From Pseudomonas putida (GTDB lineage: Bacteria; Pseudomonadota; Gammaproteobacteria; Pseudomonadales; Pseudomonadaceae), in NCBI RefSeq assembly GCF_028682455.1, contig NZ_JANHLD010000005.1, forward strand, positions 264,001 to 328,000: a stretch of DNA of 64,000 bases, given 5' to 3'. Each line of letters begins with the position of its first letter. The first letter of the stretch is position 1. Positions 16,682 through 25,663 of the stretch are shown here, one piece after another. The translations under genes and the position numbers were made by a program. The notes under the pieces are model-generated. The model had not been told where the DNA came from. It ran no database searches and worked only from the letters and a program-made list of their open reading frames with translations.

Positions 16682-18649
16682 GTGAGCACACCACTGATCG
16701 AACTGCGCGACATCCGCAAATCCTATGGCGGGGTCGACACTCCCAGGGTCGACGTGGTGCGAGGAATCAGCGTGGCCATCCACCCCGGCGAGTTCGTGGC
16801 CATCGTCGGTGCCTCCGGTTCCGGCAAGTCGACCTTGATGAACATCCTCGGTTGCCTGGACCGGCCAACGTCCGGCGAGTACCTGTTCGCCGGCAGGAAT
16901 GTGGCCGACCTGGACAGCGACGAGCTGGCCTGGTTGCGTCGCGAGGCCTTCGGCTTTGTGTTCCAGGGCTATCACCTGATCGCGTCGGGCTCGGCCCAGG
17001 AAAACGTCGAGATGCCGGCAATCTATGCCGGCACACCTGCTGTCGAACGCCATGCCCGCGCCGCCGCCCTGCTCGATCGACTGGGGCTTGCCAGCCGTAC
17101 CGACAATCGCCCCCATCAACTCTCCGGCGGCCAGCAGCAGCGGGTGTCGATCGCCCGGGCGTTGATGAACGGCGGCCATATCATTCTCGCCGACGAGCCC
17201 ACCGGCGCCCTCGACAGCCAGAGCGGCGCCGAGGTCATGGTCTTGCTCGACGAGCTGGCAAGCCAGGGGCATGTTGTCATCCTGATCACCCATGACCGCG
17301 AAGTCGCGGCGCGGGCCAAGCGCGTCATCGAGATTCGCGACGGCCTGAAAGTCAGCGACTCGGCCAACCAACACCCGGTCACCCAGGCCGATGCCCCTGG
17401 CCTGCAAGCCGAAGACCTGCGCCGGCGCCTGGACCAGGGCGCCACCCACCGCGGCGCCTGGAAAGGCGAATTGCTCGAGGCCCTGCAAGCGGCCTGGCGG
17501 GTCATGTGGATCAACCGCTTTCGCACCGCCCTGACCTTGCTTGGCATTGTCATCGGCGTGGCGTCGGTGGTGGTCATGCTGGCCGTCGGCGAAGGCAGCA
17601 AGCGCCAGGTGATGGCGCAGATGGCCGCGTTCGGCTCCAACATTCTCTACCTCAGCGGCAGCGCCCCTACCCTGCGTGAACCGGCCGGCGTCGTGACCCT
17701 GGAGGATGTCGCCGCGGTAGGCAGCCTGCCCCAGGTGAAGATGATCATGCCGGTGATCGGCAACAAGCTGATGGTCCGCTACGGCAACAACAACCAGCAG
17801 TTCTATGTCGGCGGCAACAACACCTTTTTCTCCGAGATCTTCAACTGGCCCGTGGTCGAAGGCAGCTTCTTCACCGAGGACGACGAGCAGACCGCAGCCG
17901 CCGTGGCGGTGATCGGCCAGAAGGTCAAGGAAAAGCTGCTGGGCGATCAAGTCGATCCCATCGGAAAGTACATCCTGGTGGAGAACGTGCCGTTCCAAGT
18001 GGTCGGTGTGCTGCAGGGCAAAGGTGCCAGCTCGGGCGATCAGGACAGCGACCAGCGCATCGTGGTGCCCTACTCGGCCGCAGCCATTCGCCTGTTCGGC
18101 AGCCGCGACCCGGAGTACGTGACCATCGCCGCCGCCGACTCGCGGCGAGTGGCCGAAACCGAAGCGGCCATCGACAGGCTGATGCGCAAACTGCACAACG
18201 GCAAGCACGACTACGAACTGAGCAACGACGCGGCGCTGATCCAGGCCGAAGCGCGCACCCAGAACACCCTGTCGCTGATGCTCGGCTCGATCGCCGCGAT
18301 CTCGTTGCTGGTTGGCGGCATCGGGGTGATGAACATCATGCTGATGACCGTGCGCGAACGCACCCGTGAGATCGGCATCCGCATGGCCACCGGCGCGCGG
18401 CAGCGCGACATCCTGCGTCAGTTCCTCAGTGAAGCGGTACTGCTGTCGATGGTCGGCGGCCTCACCGGCATCGCCCTGGCCCTACTGATCGGCGGTGGAT
18501 TGCTGCTGTCCGATATCGCCGTGGCCTTCTCCCTGGCCGCCGTCCTCGGCGCGTTTGCCTGCGCGGTGGTTACCGGGGTGGTGTTCGGCTTCATGCCTGC
18601 GCGCAAAGCCGCCCGACTCGACCCGGTCAAAGCCCTTGCCAGCGAATAG
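16682..18649 (+). CDS. pvdT: MacB/PvdT-type ABC transporter, fused ATPase and permease
   Basis: A 655-residue MacB-family protein. The N-terminal ATPase has Walker [10 protein letters not shown] (residues 43-51), signature [15 protein letters not shown] and Walker [13 protein letters not shown]. An inner-membrane span near 280 is followed by a large periplasmic domain (about 300-530) and three C-terminal spans ([16 protein letters not shown], then [12 protein letters not shown], then [13 protein letters not shown]) of the FtsX type. It is a mechanotransmission exporter acting on substrate in the periplasm. The start is GTG 16682, with GGAGG upstream. It sits between the adaptor and the outer-membrane channel gene. 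Confidence 0.88.
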   Translation: MSTPLIELRDIRKSYGGVDTPRVDVVRGISVAIHPGEFVAIVGASGSGKSTLMNILGCLDRPTSGEYLFAGRNVADLDSDELAWLRREAFGFVFQGYHLIASGSAQENVEMPAIYAGTPAVERHARAAALLDRLGLASRTDNRPHQLSGGQQQRVSIARALMNGGHIILADEPTGALDSQSGAEVMVLLDELASQGHVVILITHDREVAARAKRVIEIRDGLKVSDSANQHPVTQADAPGLQAEDLRRRLDQGATHRGAWKGELLEALQAAWRVMWINRFRTALTLLGIVIGVASVVVMLAVGEGSKRQVMAQMAAFGSNILYLSGSAPTLREPAGVVTLEDVAAVGSLPQVKMIMPVIGNKLMVRYGNNNQQFYVGGNNTFFSEIFNWPVVEGSFFTEDDEQTAAAVAVIGQKVKEKLLGDQVDPIGKYILVENVPFQVVGVLQGKGASSGDQDSDQRIVVPYSAAAIRLFGSRDPEYVTIAAADSRRVAETEAAIDRLMRKLHNGKHDYELSNDAALIQAEARTQNTLSLMLGSIAAISLLVGGIGVMNIMLMTVRERTREIGIRMATGARQRDILRQFLSEAVLLSMVGGLTGIALALLIGGGLLLSDIAVAFSLAAVLGAFACAVVTGVVFGFMPARKAARLDPVKALASE

Positions 18650-18652
18650 TCC

Positions 18653-20056
18653 ATGAACCTGCCCAGCCGTCTCAGCCTGTTGTCCATCAGCGTGTTAATC
18701 GCCGCCTGCAGCGCCACGCCCACGCCGCCACAAAGCGACTTGCCAACACCGGCCCAGTGGCAAAGCCAGCTTGCCAACCCCGATCAGCCGTTGCCTGGCG
18801 AACACTGGTGGCAACAATTTGCCAGCGCGCAGCTCAATCAGTTGATCCAGCAGGCCCGCCATAAAAGCTTCGACCTGGCCGCTGCCGCCGCACGCGTTCG
18901 CCAGGCCCAGGCTTCGGCGGTGATCGCCGGCGCGCCGTTGCTGCCGGAGGTCAAGTTCGGCCTCGATGCCAGCCGCCAGCGCCTGCTGCGTGGCGATGGC
19001 TTCGACCAACTGGATGCCAGCGACTATGAGCGCACCAGCACTTCCTTTGACACGCGCCTGAGCGCCAGCTACGAGATCGATTTCTGGGGTGGCAAGCGCG
19101 CCGCCCGTGACAGCGCACTGCACGGCCTGGACGCCAGCCGCTTCGACCGCCAGACCGTCGAGCTGACCTTGCTCGGCGGCGTTGCCAACAGCTACCTGCA
19201 AAGCCTGGCCCTGGCCGAAAAGGTGCGCATTGCCCGGCTCAACCTGGCCAACGCCAAGGATGTGCTGAACCTGGTACAGACCCGTTTCGACTCAGGATCG
19301 GCCACCGCCCTTGAACTTGCCCAGCAGCGCAGCCTGGTTGCCGGGCAAGCACGCCAGGTACCGTTGTTCGAACAGCAACTGCAAGAAGCGCGTATCACCC
19401 TGGCGACCTTGCTGGGCGAACCGGTGCAACGGCTGCCGCCGATCCAGGAAGCCATCGAGGGCCTGCGCTGGCCCGGCATCGGTAGCGGCGTGCCCAGCGA
19501 CCTGCTCAGCCGCAGGCCCGACATCGCCGCTGCCGAAGCACGACTGGCGGCAGCCCGGGCCGATGTCACCGTGGCCCGCGCCGCGATGCTGCCAAGCTTT
19601 ACCCTGGGCGCAGATGTGGGTTCAGGTGCCGATACCTTTGCCCGCATCCTGCGCAGCCCCTACTACACCCTCAGTGCCGGGCTCACGGCGCCGATCTTCA
19701 ACAATGGCCGACTGAGTGCCGAGCGCGACAAGGCTCGGGCAGTGGAGGAGGAACTGCTGGAGAACTACCGTGCCAGCATCATAGCCGGCTTTGCCGACGT
19801 TGAAAAAGCCCTCGCCGGCATCGGCGGCGTCGACAACCAGCGCCAGTGGCAGGATCAGGAAGTCGAACAAGCACGCATCGCCTTTGCCCTGTCGCAGAAC
19901 CGCTACCGGGCCGGAGCCGAGACCTTGCTGACGGTGCTCGAAACCCAGCGCACCCTGTATCAGGCCCAGGACCAGCAAGTGCAGCTGCGCCTGGCTCGCC
20001 TGCAAGGCAGCGTGGCGCTGTACAAAGCGCTGGGTGGGGGTTGGCAGGCCCGGTAA
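18653..20056 (+). CDS. opmQ: OpmQ-type outer-membrane efflux lipoprotein (TolC/NodT family)
   Basis: A 467-residue outer-membrane factor. Signal peptide and lipobox IAAC (Cys19); two repeated OEP domains, the first near YEIDFWGGKRAARDSALHGL and the second ending in the typical RYRAGAETLLTVLETQRTLY. SRRPDIAAAEARLAAARADV is a hallmark of the NodT family. It forms the trimeric exit duct for the PvdRT-type pump. ATG 18653 is 3 nt after the pvdT stop, so the three genes form one operon. It converges on the histidine kinase gene with only 40 nt between them and no clear terminator. Confidence 0.88.
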   Translation: MNLPSRLSLLSISVLIAACSATPTPPQSDLPTPAQWQSQLANPDQPLPGEHWWQQFASAQLNQLIQQARHKSFDLAAAAARVRQAQASAVIAGAPLLPEVKFGLDASRQRLLRGDGFDQLDASDYERTSTSFDTRLSASYEIDFWGGKRAARDSALHGLDASRFDRQTVELTLLGGVANSYLQSLALAEKVRIARLNLANAKDVLNLVQTRFDSGSATALELAQQRSLVAGQARQVPLFEQQLQEARITLATLLGEPVQRLPPIQEAIEGLRWPGIGSGVPSDLLSRRPDIAAAEARLAAARADVTVARAAMLPSFTLGADVGSGADTFARILRSPYYTLSAGLTAPIFNNGRLSAERDKARAVEEELLENYRASIIAGFADVEKALAGIGGVDNQRQWQDQEVEQARIAFALSQNRYRAGAETLLTVLETQRTLYQAQDQQVQLRLARLQGSVALYKALGGGWQAR

Positions 20057-20096
20057 GCCCGCCTGAGCGGATCAAGGTGGCCTGCGGCTAACCTGA

Positions 20097-21419
20097 TCAA
20101 CCACTGCGCAGCGGGATCTGCAGCAGCACCCGCAACCCGTCGCTGCGGCTGTCAAAGCGCAGGGAACCGGCGCAGCGCTGGACGATGGCCTGGACAATCG
20201 CCAGGCCCAGGCCGCAACCGCCGCTCTGGCCATGGCGCCAGAAGCGCTCGGTCAGGTGCTCCAGGTCCTGCTCGGCAATCCCGGGGCCGTGATCGCGCAC
20301 GGTGAAGGCCACACGGTCCTTGTCCATCTGGACCGCCAGCTCCACCGGCTCGGTTCCCCGGGTGTGGCGCAGGGCGTTGTCCAGCAGGTTGCGCAAGGCG
20401 GTTACCGCCAAGGGTGCAGGCATGCCCAGATAAGCCTGGGCGGCACCTGGGTCCAGCTGCAGCGCGATGCGCTGCGAATCGCCAAGGCCAGTGTCCTGGA
20501 TCGCCTGGCGCGCCACTTGCTCGGCGCTGCACTGCACACCGTCCTCGAACGACAGGCTGCCTTCCACCCGCGCCAGCAACAGCAGTTGCTCCAGGGTACG
20601 GTGCAATCGGTCGGCGCCCTGTTCGGCGTGCTCAAGCGCCTGCTCGCGGATGTCGCCATCGGTCATGCGAGCCACCTGCAGGTGGGTCTTGATGGCGGTC
20701 AGAGGGGTGCGCAGCTCATGGGCGGCATCGTCGGTCAGGCGGCGTTCACGCTCGATGGTCTGGGCGATGCGCTGGAACAATTGGTTCTGGGTCTCGAGCA
20801 GCGGCTGCAACTCGCTGGGCAGGCCCCGCACCTGCAAGGGCTCCAGGGCATCGGGGCTGCGCCGGCGCAGGGCATCGCGCATGCGGTTGAGCGGCGCCAG
20901 GCCCTTGCCGACACCGATCCACAGTAACCCCAGGCTACCCAGCAGGGCGACCAGCACCGGCGCCGAGGCGGCCAGCAGGATCGAGCGGTTCAGCGCTTCG
21001 CGCTCCTGGTGGCGGTCTGCCGTGGTGATCCGTACATCTGCGCGGTAATAGGTGAAGGTGCGCCAACGGGCATCGTCGATGGTCTGGTCGCGAAAACCGC
21101 TGCGGTCGTCGTTGAGCACCTGGTCGTTGCTGTGGTTGCGGGCAATGATTTCGCCACGCAGCGAGCTCACCTGGCACGCCATGCCATCGGGCACGCTGAG
21201 CTGATCGGCGCTGATCCGGGTGCTCTCGCCCTTGCTTACCAGTGGCTGGGGCATCTGGTCGATCAGGCCGGCCACCATGCGGGCCGACGCCACCAGGCGC
21301 TGATCCAGGGAGAACATCATCTGGTGGCGCAGGTCGCGCAGCATCCAGGCTGCCGCCAGTGCCCAGATCGCCACGAATGCGGCACCCAGGATAAGCGTCA
21401 GGCGTACTCGCAGGCTCAT
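20097..21419 (-). CDS. Two-component sensor histidine kinase (QseC/PmrB-like)
   Basis: A 440-residue inner-membrane kinase. The first span is at residues 8-27, a periplasmic sensor of about 110 residues is followed by a second span near 147-170, then a short HAMP-like linker. The HisKA box DAAHELRTPLTAIKTH has His234, and the ATPase has an N box (LRNLLDNALRHT), a DHGPGI G1 box and GCGLGLAIVQAI. ATG 21417-21419 overlaps the regulator stop by 4 nt. The pair lies back-to-back with the dsb operon, as I recall for PA2479-PA2480 beside PA2478-PA2476 in P. aeruginosa. The signal is unknown; thiol, metal or envelope stress is a guess from the targets. Confidence 0.92.
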   Translation of the reverse strand: MSLRVRLTLILGAAFVAIWALAAAWMLRDLRHQMMFSLDQRLVASARMVAGLIDQMPQPLVSKGESTRISADQLSVPDGMACQVSSLRGEIIARNHSNDQVLNDDRSGFRDQTIDDARWRTFTYYRADVRITTADRHQEREALNRSILLAASAPVLVALLGSLGLLWIGVGKGLAPLNRMRDALRRRSPDALEPLQVRGLPSELQPLLETQNQLFQRIAQTIERERRLTDDAAHELRTPLTAIKTHLQVARMTDGDIREQALEHAEQGADRLHRTLEQLLLLARVEGSLSFEDGVQCSAEQVARQAIQDTGLGDSQRIALQLDPGAAQAYLGMPAPLAVTALRNLLDNALRHTRGTEPVELAVQMDKDRVAFTVRDHGPGIAEQDLEHLTERFWRHGQSGGCGLGLAIVQAIVQRCAGSLRFDSRSDGLRVLLQIPLRSG

Positions 21420-22099
21420 GGCTGCGAAACCTCGGGCAGTTGCGCAGGCCCCAGGCGATAGCCCAGGCCCCGCACGGTTTCGACAATGCCGTTGCCCAGC
21501 TTGCGGCGCAGGTGATGGATATGCACGTTCAAGGCGTTGCTCTCGACCTCGTCGCCAAAGCCGTAGACGCTGTCCTTGAGTTGCTCGCTGGACAGGACCC
21601 GGCCACGGTTGTGCAACAGGGCCTGCAGCAATGCCTGCTCACGTCGCGACAGATCGACCGGAACCCCGCCCAGGCAGGTTTCCCGGCTACTGGGATCGTA
21701 GCTGAGCGGGCCATGTTCGATGATATTGACCGCACGTCCCGCCGAGCGGCGCAACAAGGTGTGCAAGCGCGCCGCCAGTTCGCGCAGATCGAAGGGCTTG
21801 AGCAGGTAGTCGTCGGCACCGGCCTGCAGGCCGTCGACCCGGTCGGTGATCGCATCGCGGGCCGTCAACACCAGTACCGGCAGGCTCTGGCCTTGTTGAC
21901 GCAGGCGCTGGAGCAGCTTGAGCCCGTCTTCATCGGGCAGGCCAAGGTCCAGCACCATCACATCGAAGGCAGCCGCCTGAAGCATCGCCTGGGCGGCGCC
22001 GGCCGTGGCCACCCGGTCAACGGTCATGCCCTGGGCGGTCAGCCCGGCGGCGATGCCGCTGGCAATCAGGTCGTCATCCTCGCAGAGCAGTACGTGCAT
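21416..22099 (-). CDS. OmpR/PhoB-family response regulator (QseB/PmrA-like)
   Basis: A 227-residue regulator. The receiver domain has acidic residues at 7-10 (EDDD), phospho-acceptor Asp51 in VMVLDLGLPDEDG, the Thr in LTARD and Lys in LLKPF. The winged-helix DNA-binding domain (about 125-222) has RGRVLSSEQL and VHIHHLRRKLG, ending VETVRGLGYRL. It is first of the two genes and is translationally coupled to the kinase. A TTAA-N7-TTAA direct repeat between it and dsbD is a likely binding site. Confidence 0.93.
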   Translation of the reverse strand: MHVLLCEDDDLIASGIAAGLTAQGMTVDRVATAGAAQAMLQAAAFDVMVLDLGLPDEDGLKLLQRLRQQGQSLPVLVLTARDAITDRVDGLQAGADDYLLKPFDLRELAARLHTLLRRSAGRAVNIIEHGPLSYDPSSRETCLGGVPVDLSRREQALLQALLHNRGRVLSSEQLKDSVYGFGDEVESNALNVHIHHLRRKLGNGIVETVRGLGYRLGPAQLPEVSQP

Positions 22100-22207
22100 G
22101 GTGGGTCTCGGGACTCAAAGTGGGCAGTGAAGCGCAGGCGCATTAAGCCAGGATTATGCCGTGCCAGGGCCGAATCGTCGCGGCTGGCCCGACAATCGAT
22201 GCCTGGC

Positions 22208-22224
22208 GGTTAACACTCGGTTAA
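22208..22224. promoter_or_regulatory. Candidate response-regulator binding site (11-bp direct repeat)
   Basis: GGTTAA-CACTC-GGTTAA repeats with an 11-bp period and shares the TTAA-N7-TTAA core of PmrA/QseB-type sites. It lies between the regulator (start 22099, leftward) and dsbD (start 22273, rightward), 49 nt before the dsbD ATG. Confidence 0.5.
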
Positions 22225-22272
22225 TCGAGCATGGCCAGCATCGACCGTTCATCGCACTGCCAAGGCTTCGAG

Positions 22273-23988
22273 ATGCGCGCTTTACTGATTGTCCTGATGT
22301 TTGTCTTCAGCGGCCTGACCCAGGCCAACCCTTTTGCCCAAAGCGATTTCCTGCCGGTGGACAAGGCCTTCGTGTTCAGCAGCGAACGGCTGACCACGGG
22401 CGAAATGCGCCTGCACTGGAAAATCACCGACGGCTACTACCTGTACCAGAAGCGTCTGAAGTTCGACGGCCTGCCCGCCGAACAGCAGCCCGCATTGCCA
22501 GAGGCCCTGCCCCATCAGGACGAGTACTTCGGTGAAACCCTGGTGTATCGCGGCGAGCTGGAGCTGATCCTGCCCGCCGACGCCCGCGGCCAGTTGCGCA
22601 TGGGCTGGCAAGGCTGCGCCGATGCCGGCCTGTGCTACCCACCGCAAACCAACCTGGTCAGCCTGAGCGATGCCCAGGCCAATGAGCCAGCCACTGAACA
22701 GGCCAGCGACCAGGCCCTGGCCGGCGGCCTGCAGCAGTCAGGCCTGGCCTGGAGCCTGCTGGCCTTCCTGGGCCTTGGCCTGTTGCTGGCCTTTACCCCG
22801 TGCTCGCTGCCGATGCTGCCGATTCTCGCCGGGCTGGTGCTGGGTAATGGTGTCAGTGCCCGCCGGGGCTGGGCGTTGGCCAGCGTCTATGTGCTGAGCA
22901 TGGCCCTGGTGTATGCCGCCCTGGGTGTGGTTGCCGCACTGCTGGGTGCCAGCCTGCAGGCCTGGCTGCAGCAACCCTGGCTGCTGGGCACCCTGGCGGC
23001 GCTGTTCGTGTTGCTGGCGTTGCCGATGTTCGGCGCCTTCGAACTGCAATTGCCGGCCTGGCTGCGTGATCGCCTGGAGCGCGCCGGCCAAGGCACCCGC
23101 GGCGGCAACCTGTACGGTGCGGCCCTGCTGGGTGCGCTGTCGGGGCTGCTGATGGGCCCGTGCATGACCGCGCCGCTGGCCGGCGCCCTGCTCTACATCG
23201 CCCAGAGCGGCAACGCGGTGCATGGCGCCCTGGTGCTGTTCACTCTCGGCCTGGGCATGGGCTTGCCGCTGCTGTTGCTGGTCACCCTGGGCAACCGCTA
23301 CCTGCCGCGCCCCGGCCCGTGGATGAACCTGGTCAAGGGCCTGTTCGGCTTCGTATTCCTGGCCATGGCGCTGTACACCCTGCGTACCGTATTCGAGCCT
23401 TCACTGTGGCTGGGCCTGGCCGGTGCCTGGCTGATCGCCCTGGCCTGGGCGGCATGGCCGGCGCTGCATAACCTGCGCGCCATTCGTGCCCTGCCACTGC
23501 TGCTGGGCTTCTGGGGCAGCCTCCTGGTGATCGGTGCCGCGGCAGGTGGCGATGATCCCTGGCAGCCGCTGCAGCCTTTCCGTGCAGGGAGCGGCACGGT
23601 AGCCAGCGTCGCGCACACCGACGCCTTCGTCACGGTGACCCAGCCGGCCGAGTTGCAGCGTGAACTGGATACAGCCAAGGCCCAGGGCCAGTGGGTGATG
23701 CTGGACTACTATGCCGACTGGTGTGTGTCGTGCAAGGTGATGGAGAAACAGGTGTTCGCCCGCACCGACGTGCTGGCCGCCTTGAGCGGCGTACGCCTGA
23801 TACGCCTGGATGTGACCGCCGATGCGCCGTCGAGTCGCGAGTTGATGCAGCGCTACCAGGTACCCGGCCCGCCCAGCCTGATCTGGATCGGTCCGGAGGG
23901 CAATGAACGTCGGGTGCGCCGGATTACCGGTGAGGTCGATGCGAAGACTTTCCTCGAACAGTGGGCCCAGACCCGGAGTCAAGGCTGA
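22273..23988 (+). CDS. dsbD: Thiol:disulphide interchange protein DsbD
   Basis: A 571-residue protein that carries electrons from cytoplasmic thioredoxin across the inner membrane to periplasmic thiol reductases. Order: signal peptide (MRALLIVLMFVFSGLTQA), N-terminal immunoglobulin-like domain with Cys115 and Cys121 (GCADAGLCYPP), eight-span core with Cys177 (TPCSLPMLP) and Cys297 (GPCMTAPL), and C-terminal thioredoxin domain with Cys484 and Cys487 (WCVSC). All three redox Cys pairs are present. ATG 22273 is preferred to the upstream in-frame start because AAGG lies 7 nt ahead and the signal peptide begins there. The stop overlaps the next ATG by one base (TGATG). Confidence 0.94.
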   Translation: MRALLIVLMFVFSGLTQANPFAQSDFLPVDKAFVFSSERLTTGEMRLHWKITDGYYLYQKRLKFDGLPAEQQPALPEALPHQDEYFGETLVYRGELELILPADARGQLRMGWQGCADAGLCYPPQTNLVSLSDAQANEPATEQASDQALAGGLQQSGLAWSLLAFLGLGLLLAFTPCSLPMLPILAGLVLGNGVSARRGWALASVYVLSMALVYAALGVVAALLGASLQAWLQQPWLLGTLAALFVLLALPMFGAFELQLPAWLRDRLERAGQGTRGGNLYGAALLGALSGLLMGPCMTAPLAGALLYIAQSGNAVHGALVLFTLGLGMGLPLLLLVTLGNRYLPRPGPWMNLVKGLFGFVFLAMALYTLRTVFEPSLWLGLAGAWLIALAWAAWPALHNLRAIRALPLLLGFWGSLLVIGAAAGGDDPWQPLQPFRAGSGTVASVAHTDAFVTVTQPAELQRELDTAKAQGQWVMLDYYADWCVSCKVMEKQVFARTDVLAALSGVRLIRLDVTADAPSSRELMQRYQVPGPPSLIWIGPEGNERRVRRITGEVDAKTFLEQWAQTRSQG

Positions 23989-24845
23989 TGCTGACCGTAA
24001 ACCTGGGGCCGTTGACCATGGCCTTGAATCACCTGCTACTGCTCTGCGCGCTGACACTGGCAACCCTGGTCGGCTGGCGCGTGGCCAAGCGCGGCGGCGA
24101 CAACCCCGAGTCGGTGCTGTTCAGCCTGTTCCTGCTGGGCCTGCTCGCTGCGCGGGTGGGCTTTGTGCTCAGCTACTGGCCGATGTACCGGGACGACCCG
24201 CTGCAGATCGTCGACCTGCGCGATGGCGGCTTCCTGCTCTGGCCCGGTTTGCTGGCCGTGGCGGCAGGCGCCTTGTCGCAAGGTTTTCGCCGCCCTACCC
24301 TGCGTCGCCCCTTGGGCTGGGGACTGTTCAGCGGCGCGTTGTTCTGGCTGCTGGGCAGCCTGGGCAGCCACCTGTATGAACAAGGCACACAACTGCCCGA
24401 CACCAGCCTGCGCAAGGCCGATGGCCAGGCCGTGCAGCTCAGCGCCTACCGTGGCCGGCCCCTGGTCATCAACCTCTGGGCCACCTGGTGCCCGCCGTGC
24501 CGGCGCGAAATGCCGGTGCTGCAGCAAGGCCAGAACGAACGTCCGGACATCACCTTCCTGTTCGTCAACCAGGGGGAGTCGCCGCAAACCGTCAGCAACT
24601 TTCTCGCCACCACCGGCCTGAACCTGTCCCATGTACTGTTCGACAGCGGCGGCCAACTGGCCCAGCAGGTCGGCTCCATGGCCCTGCCTACCACCTTGTT
24701 CTACAACGCCGACGGTCGCCTGATCGGCAGCCACCTGGGCGAACTGTCGCGGGCCAGCCTCAGCCACGCCCTGGAATCATTCGAGCGCCCCGCCGCACCC
24801 GCCGTCACCGACACTTCAAGGAATGACACATGCACGCTTTGCTGA
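23988..24845 (+). CDS. TlpA-type membrane thioredoxin with Lgt-like N-terminal domain
   Basis: A 285-residue fusion. Residues 5-95 look like the first half of prolipoprotein diacylglyceryl transferase (Lgt): GPL near the start, then LLAARVGFVLSYWPMYRDDP and LRDGGFLLWPGLL, parallel to Lgt GRIGYVLFYNFPQFMADP and WDGGMSFHGGLIG. The catalytic His of the HGGL motif is replaced (LWPGL), so transferase activity is unlikely. Residues 135-270 form a periplasmic thioredoxin/TlpA domain with the active site WATWCPPCRREMP (Cys168, Cys171) and a cis-Pro in ALPTT. It is probably a DsbD-fed reductase. The start ATG overlaps the dsbD stop; the end overlaps dsbG by 16 nt. Confidence 0.88.
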   Translation: MLTVNLGPLTMALNHLLLLCALTLATLVGWRVAKRGGDNPESVLFSLFLLGLLAARVGFVLSYWPMYRDDPLQIVDLRDGGFLLWPGLLAVAAGALSQGFRRPTLRRPLGWGLFSGALFWLLGSLGSHLYEQGTQLPDTSLRKADGQAVQLSAYRGRPLVINLWATWCPPCRREMPVLQQGQNERPDITFLFVNQGESPQTVSNFLATTGLNLSHVLFDSGGQLAQQVGSMALPTTLFYNADGRLIGSHLGELSRASLSHALESFERPAAPAVTDTSRNDTCTLC

Positions 24846-25594
24846 AACTGCCCCTCGCCCTCACCCTCGGCCTGCTGGCCAGCCAGGCGGTAACCGCCGA
24901 AGAACTGCCCAAGGCTGTCCAGCAAATGGAAGCCAAGGGGGTAAAAATCAAAGGCAGCTTCGACGCGCCCAACGGGCTGCGCGGCTATGCCGGCGAATAC
25001 CAGAACCGCGGCATGGCCCTGTACCTGACACCCGACGGCAAGCATGTGCTGATCGGCAGCCTGTTCGATGAACAGGGCAAGGACCTGAGCGAAGCGCCAC
25101 TGGAAAAACTGGTCTACGCACCGATGGCCAAGGAGGTCTGGGCGAAGATGGAAAAGACCGCCTGGATTGCCGACGGCAAGGCCGATGCACCGCGCATCGT
25201 CTACCTGTTCAGCGATCCCAACTGCCCGTACTGCAACCTCTTCTGGCAGCAGGCACGGCCGTGGGTCGACTCGGGCAAGGTGCAGTTGCGCCACATCATG
25301 GTCGGCATCATCCGTGAAGACAGCCCGGGCAAGTCGGCCGCGCTGCTGGCCAGCAAAGACCCGGTCAAGGCCCTGCAAACCCACGAGAAGGCCGGCAAGG
25401 CCAGCACCCTCAAGGCACTGGACAAGATCCCCGCCGACGTCCAGGCCAAGCTCGACGCCAACCTGGCTATCATGGAAGAACTGGGCCTGTCGGCCACTCC
25501 GGCGATCTTCTACCTCGACGAGCAACAGCAACTGCAAACCCAGCAAGGTGCGCCACGGCCAGAAATGCTCGGCAAGATCCTCGGCAAACGCTGA
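24830..25594 (+). CDS. dsbG: Periplasmic disulphide isomerase/reductase DsbG
   Basis: A 254-residue protein: signal peptide (MHALLKLPLALTLGLLASQA), N-terminal dimerisation domain (about 25-95), then a thioredoxin fold with the CPYC active site (Cys132, Cys135) in FSDPNCPYCNLFW and a cis-Pro in SATPAIFY. DsbG-type proteins reduce or protect single cysteines and are kept reduced by DsbD, which is encoded two genes upstream. ATG 24830 follows AAGGA. The gene starts inside the preceding reading frame, indicating tight coupling. Confidence 0.9.
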   Translation: MHALLKLPLALTLGLLASQAVTAEELPKAVQQMEAKGVKIKGSFDAPNGLRGYAGEYQNRGMALYLTPDGKHVLIGSLFDEQGKDLSEAPLEKLVYAPMAKEVWAKMEKTAWIADGKADAPRIVYLFSDPNCPYCNLFWQQARPWVDSGKVQLRHIMVGIIREDSPGKSAALLASKDPVKALQTHEKAGKASTLKALDKIPADVQAKLDANLAIMEELGLSATPAIFYLDEQQQLQTQQGAPRPEMLGKILGKR

Positions 25595-25608
25595 TAGCGT
25601 GATCTCCT

Positions 25609-25638
25609 GCCGGGGCAGGTGCCAGCTCACGCCCCGGC
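25609..25638. terminator. Possible hairpin between dsbG and the convergent binding-protein gene
   Basis: GCCGGGGC and GCCCCGGC form an 8-bp GC-rich stem with a 14-nt loop, 14 nt after the dsbG stop. There is no T-tract, so intrinsic termination is doubtful. Confidence 0.35.
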
Positions 25639-25663
25639 CAGAGACCATTGCAGGAGCCCGGGT

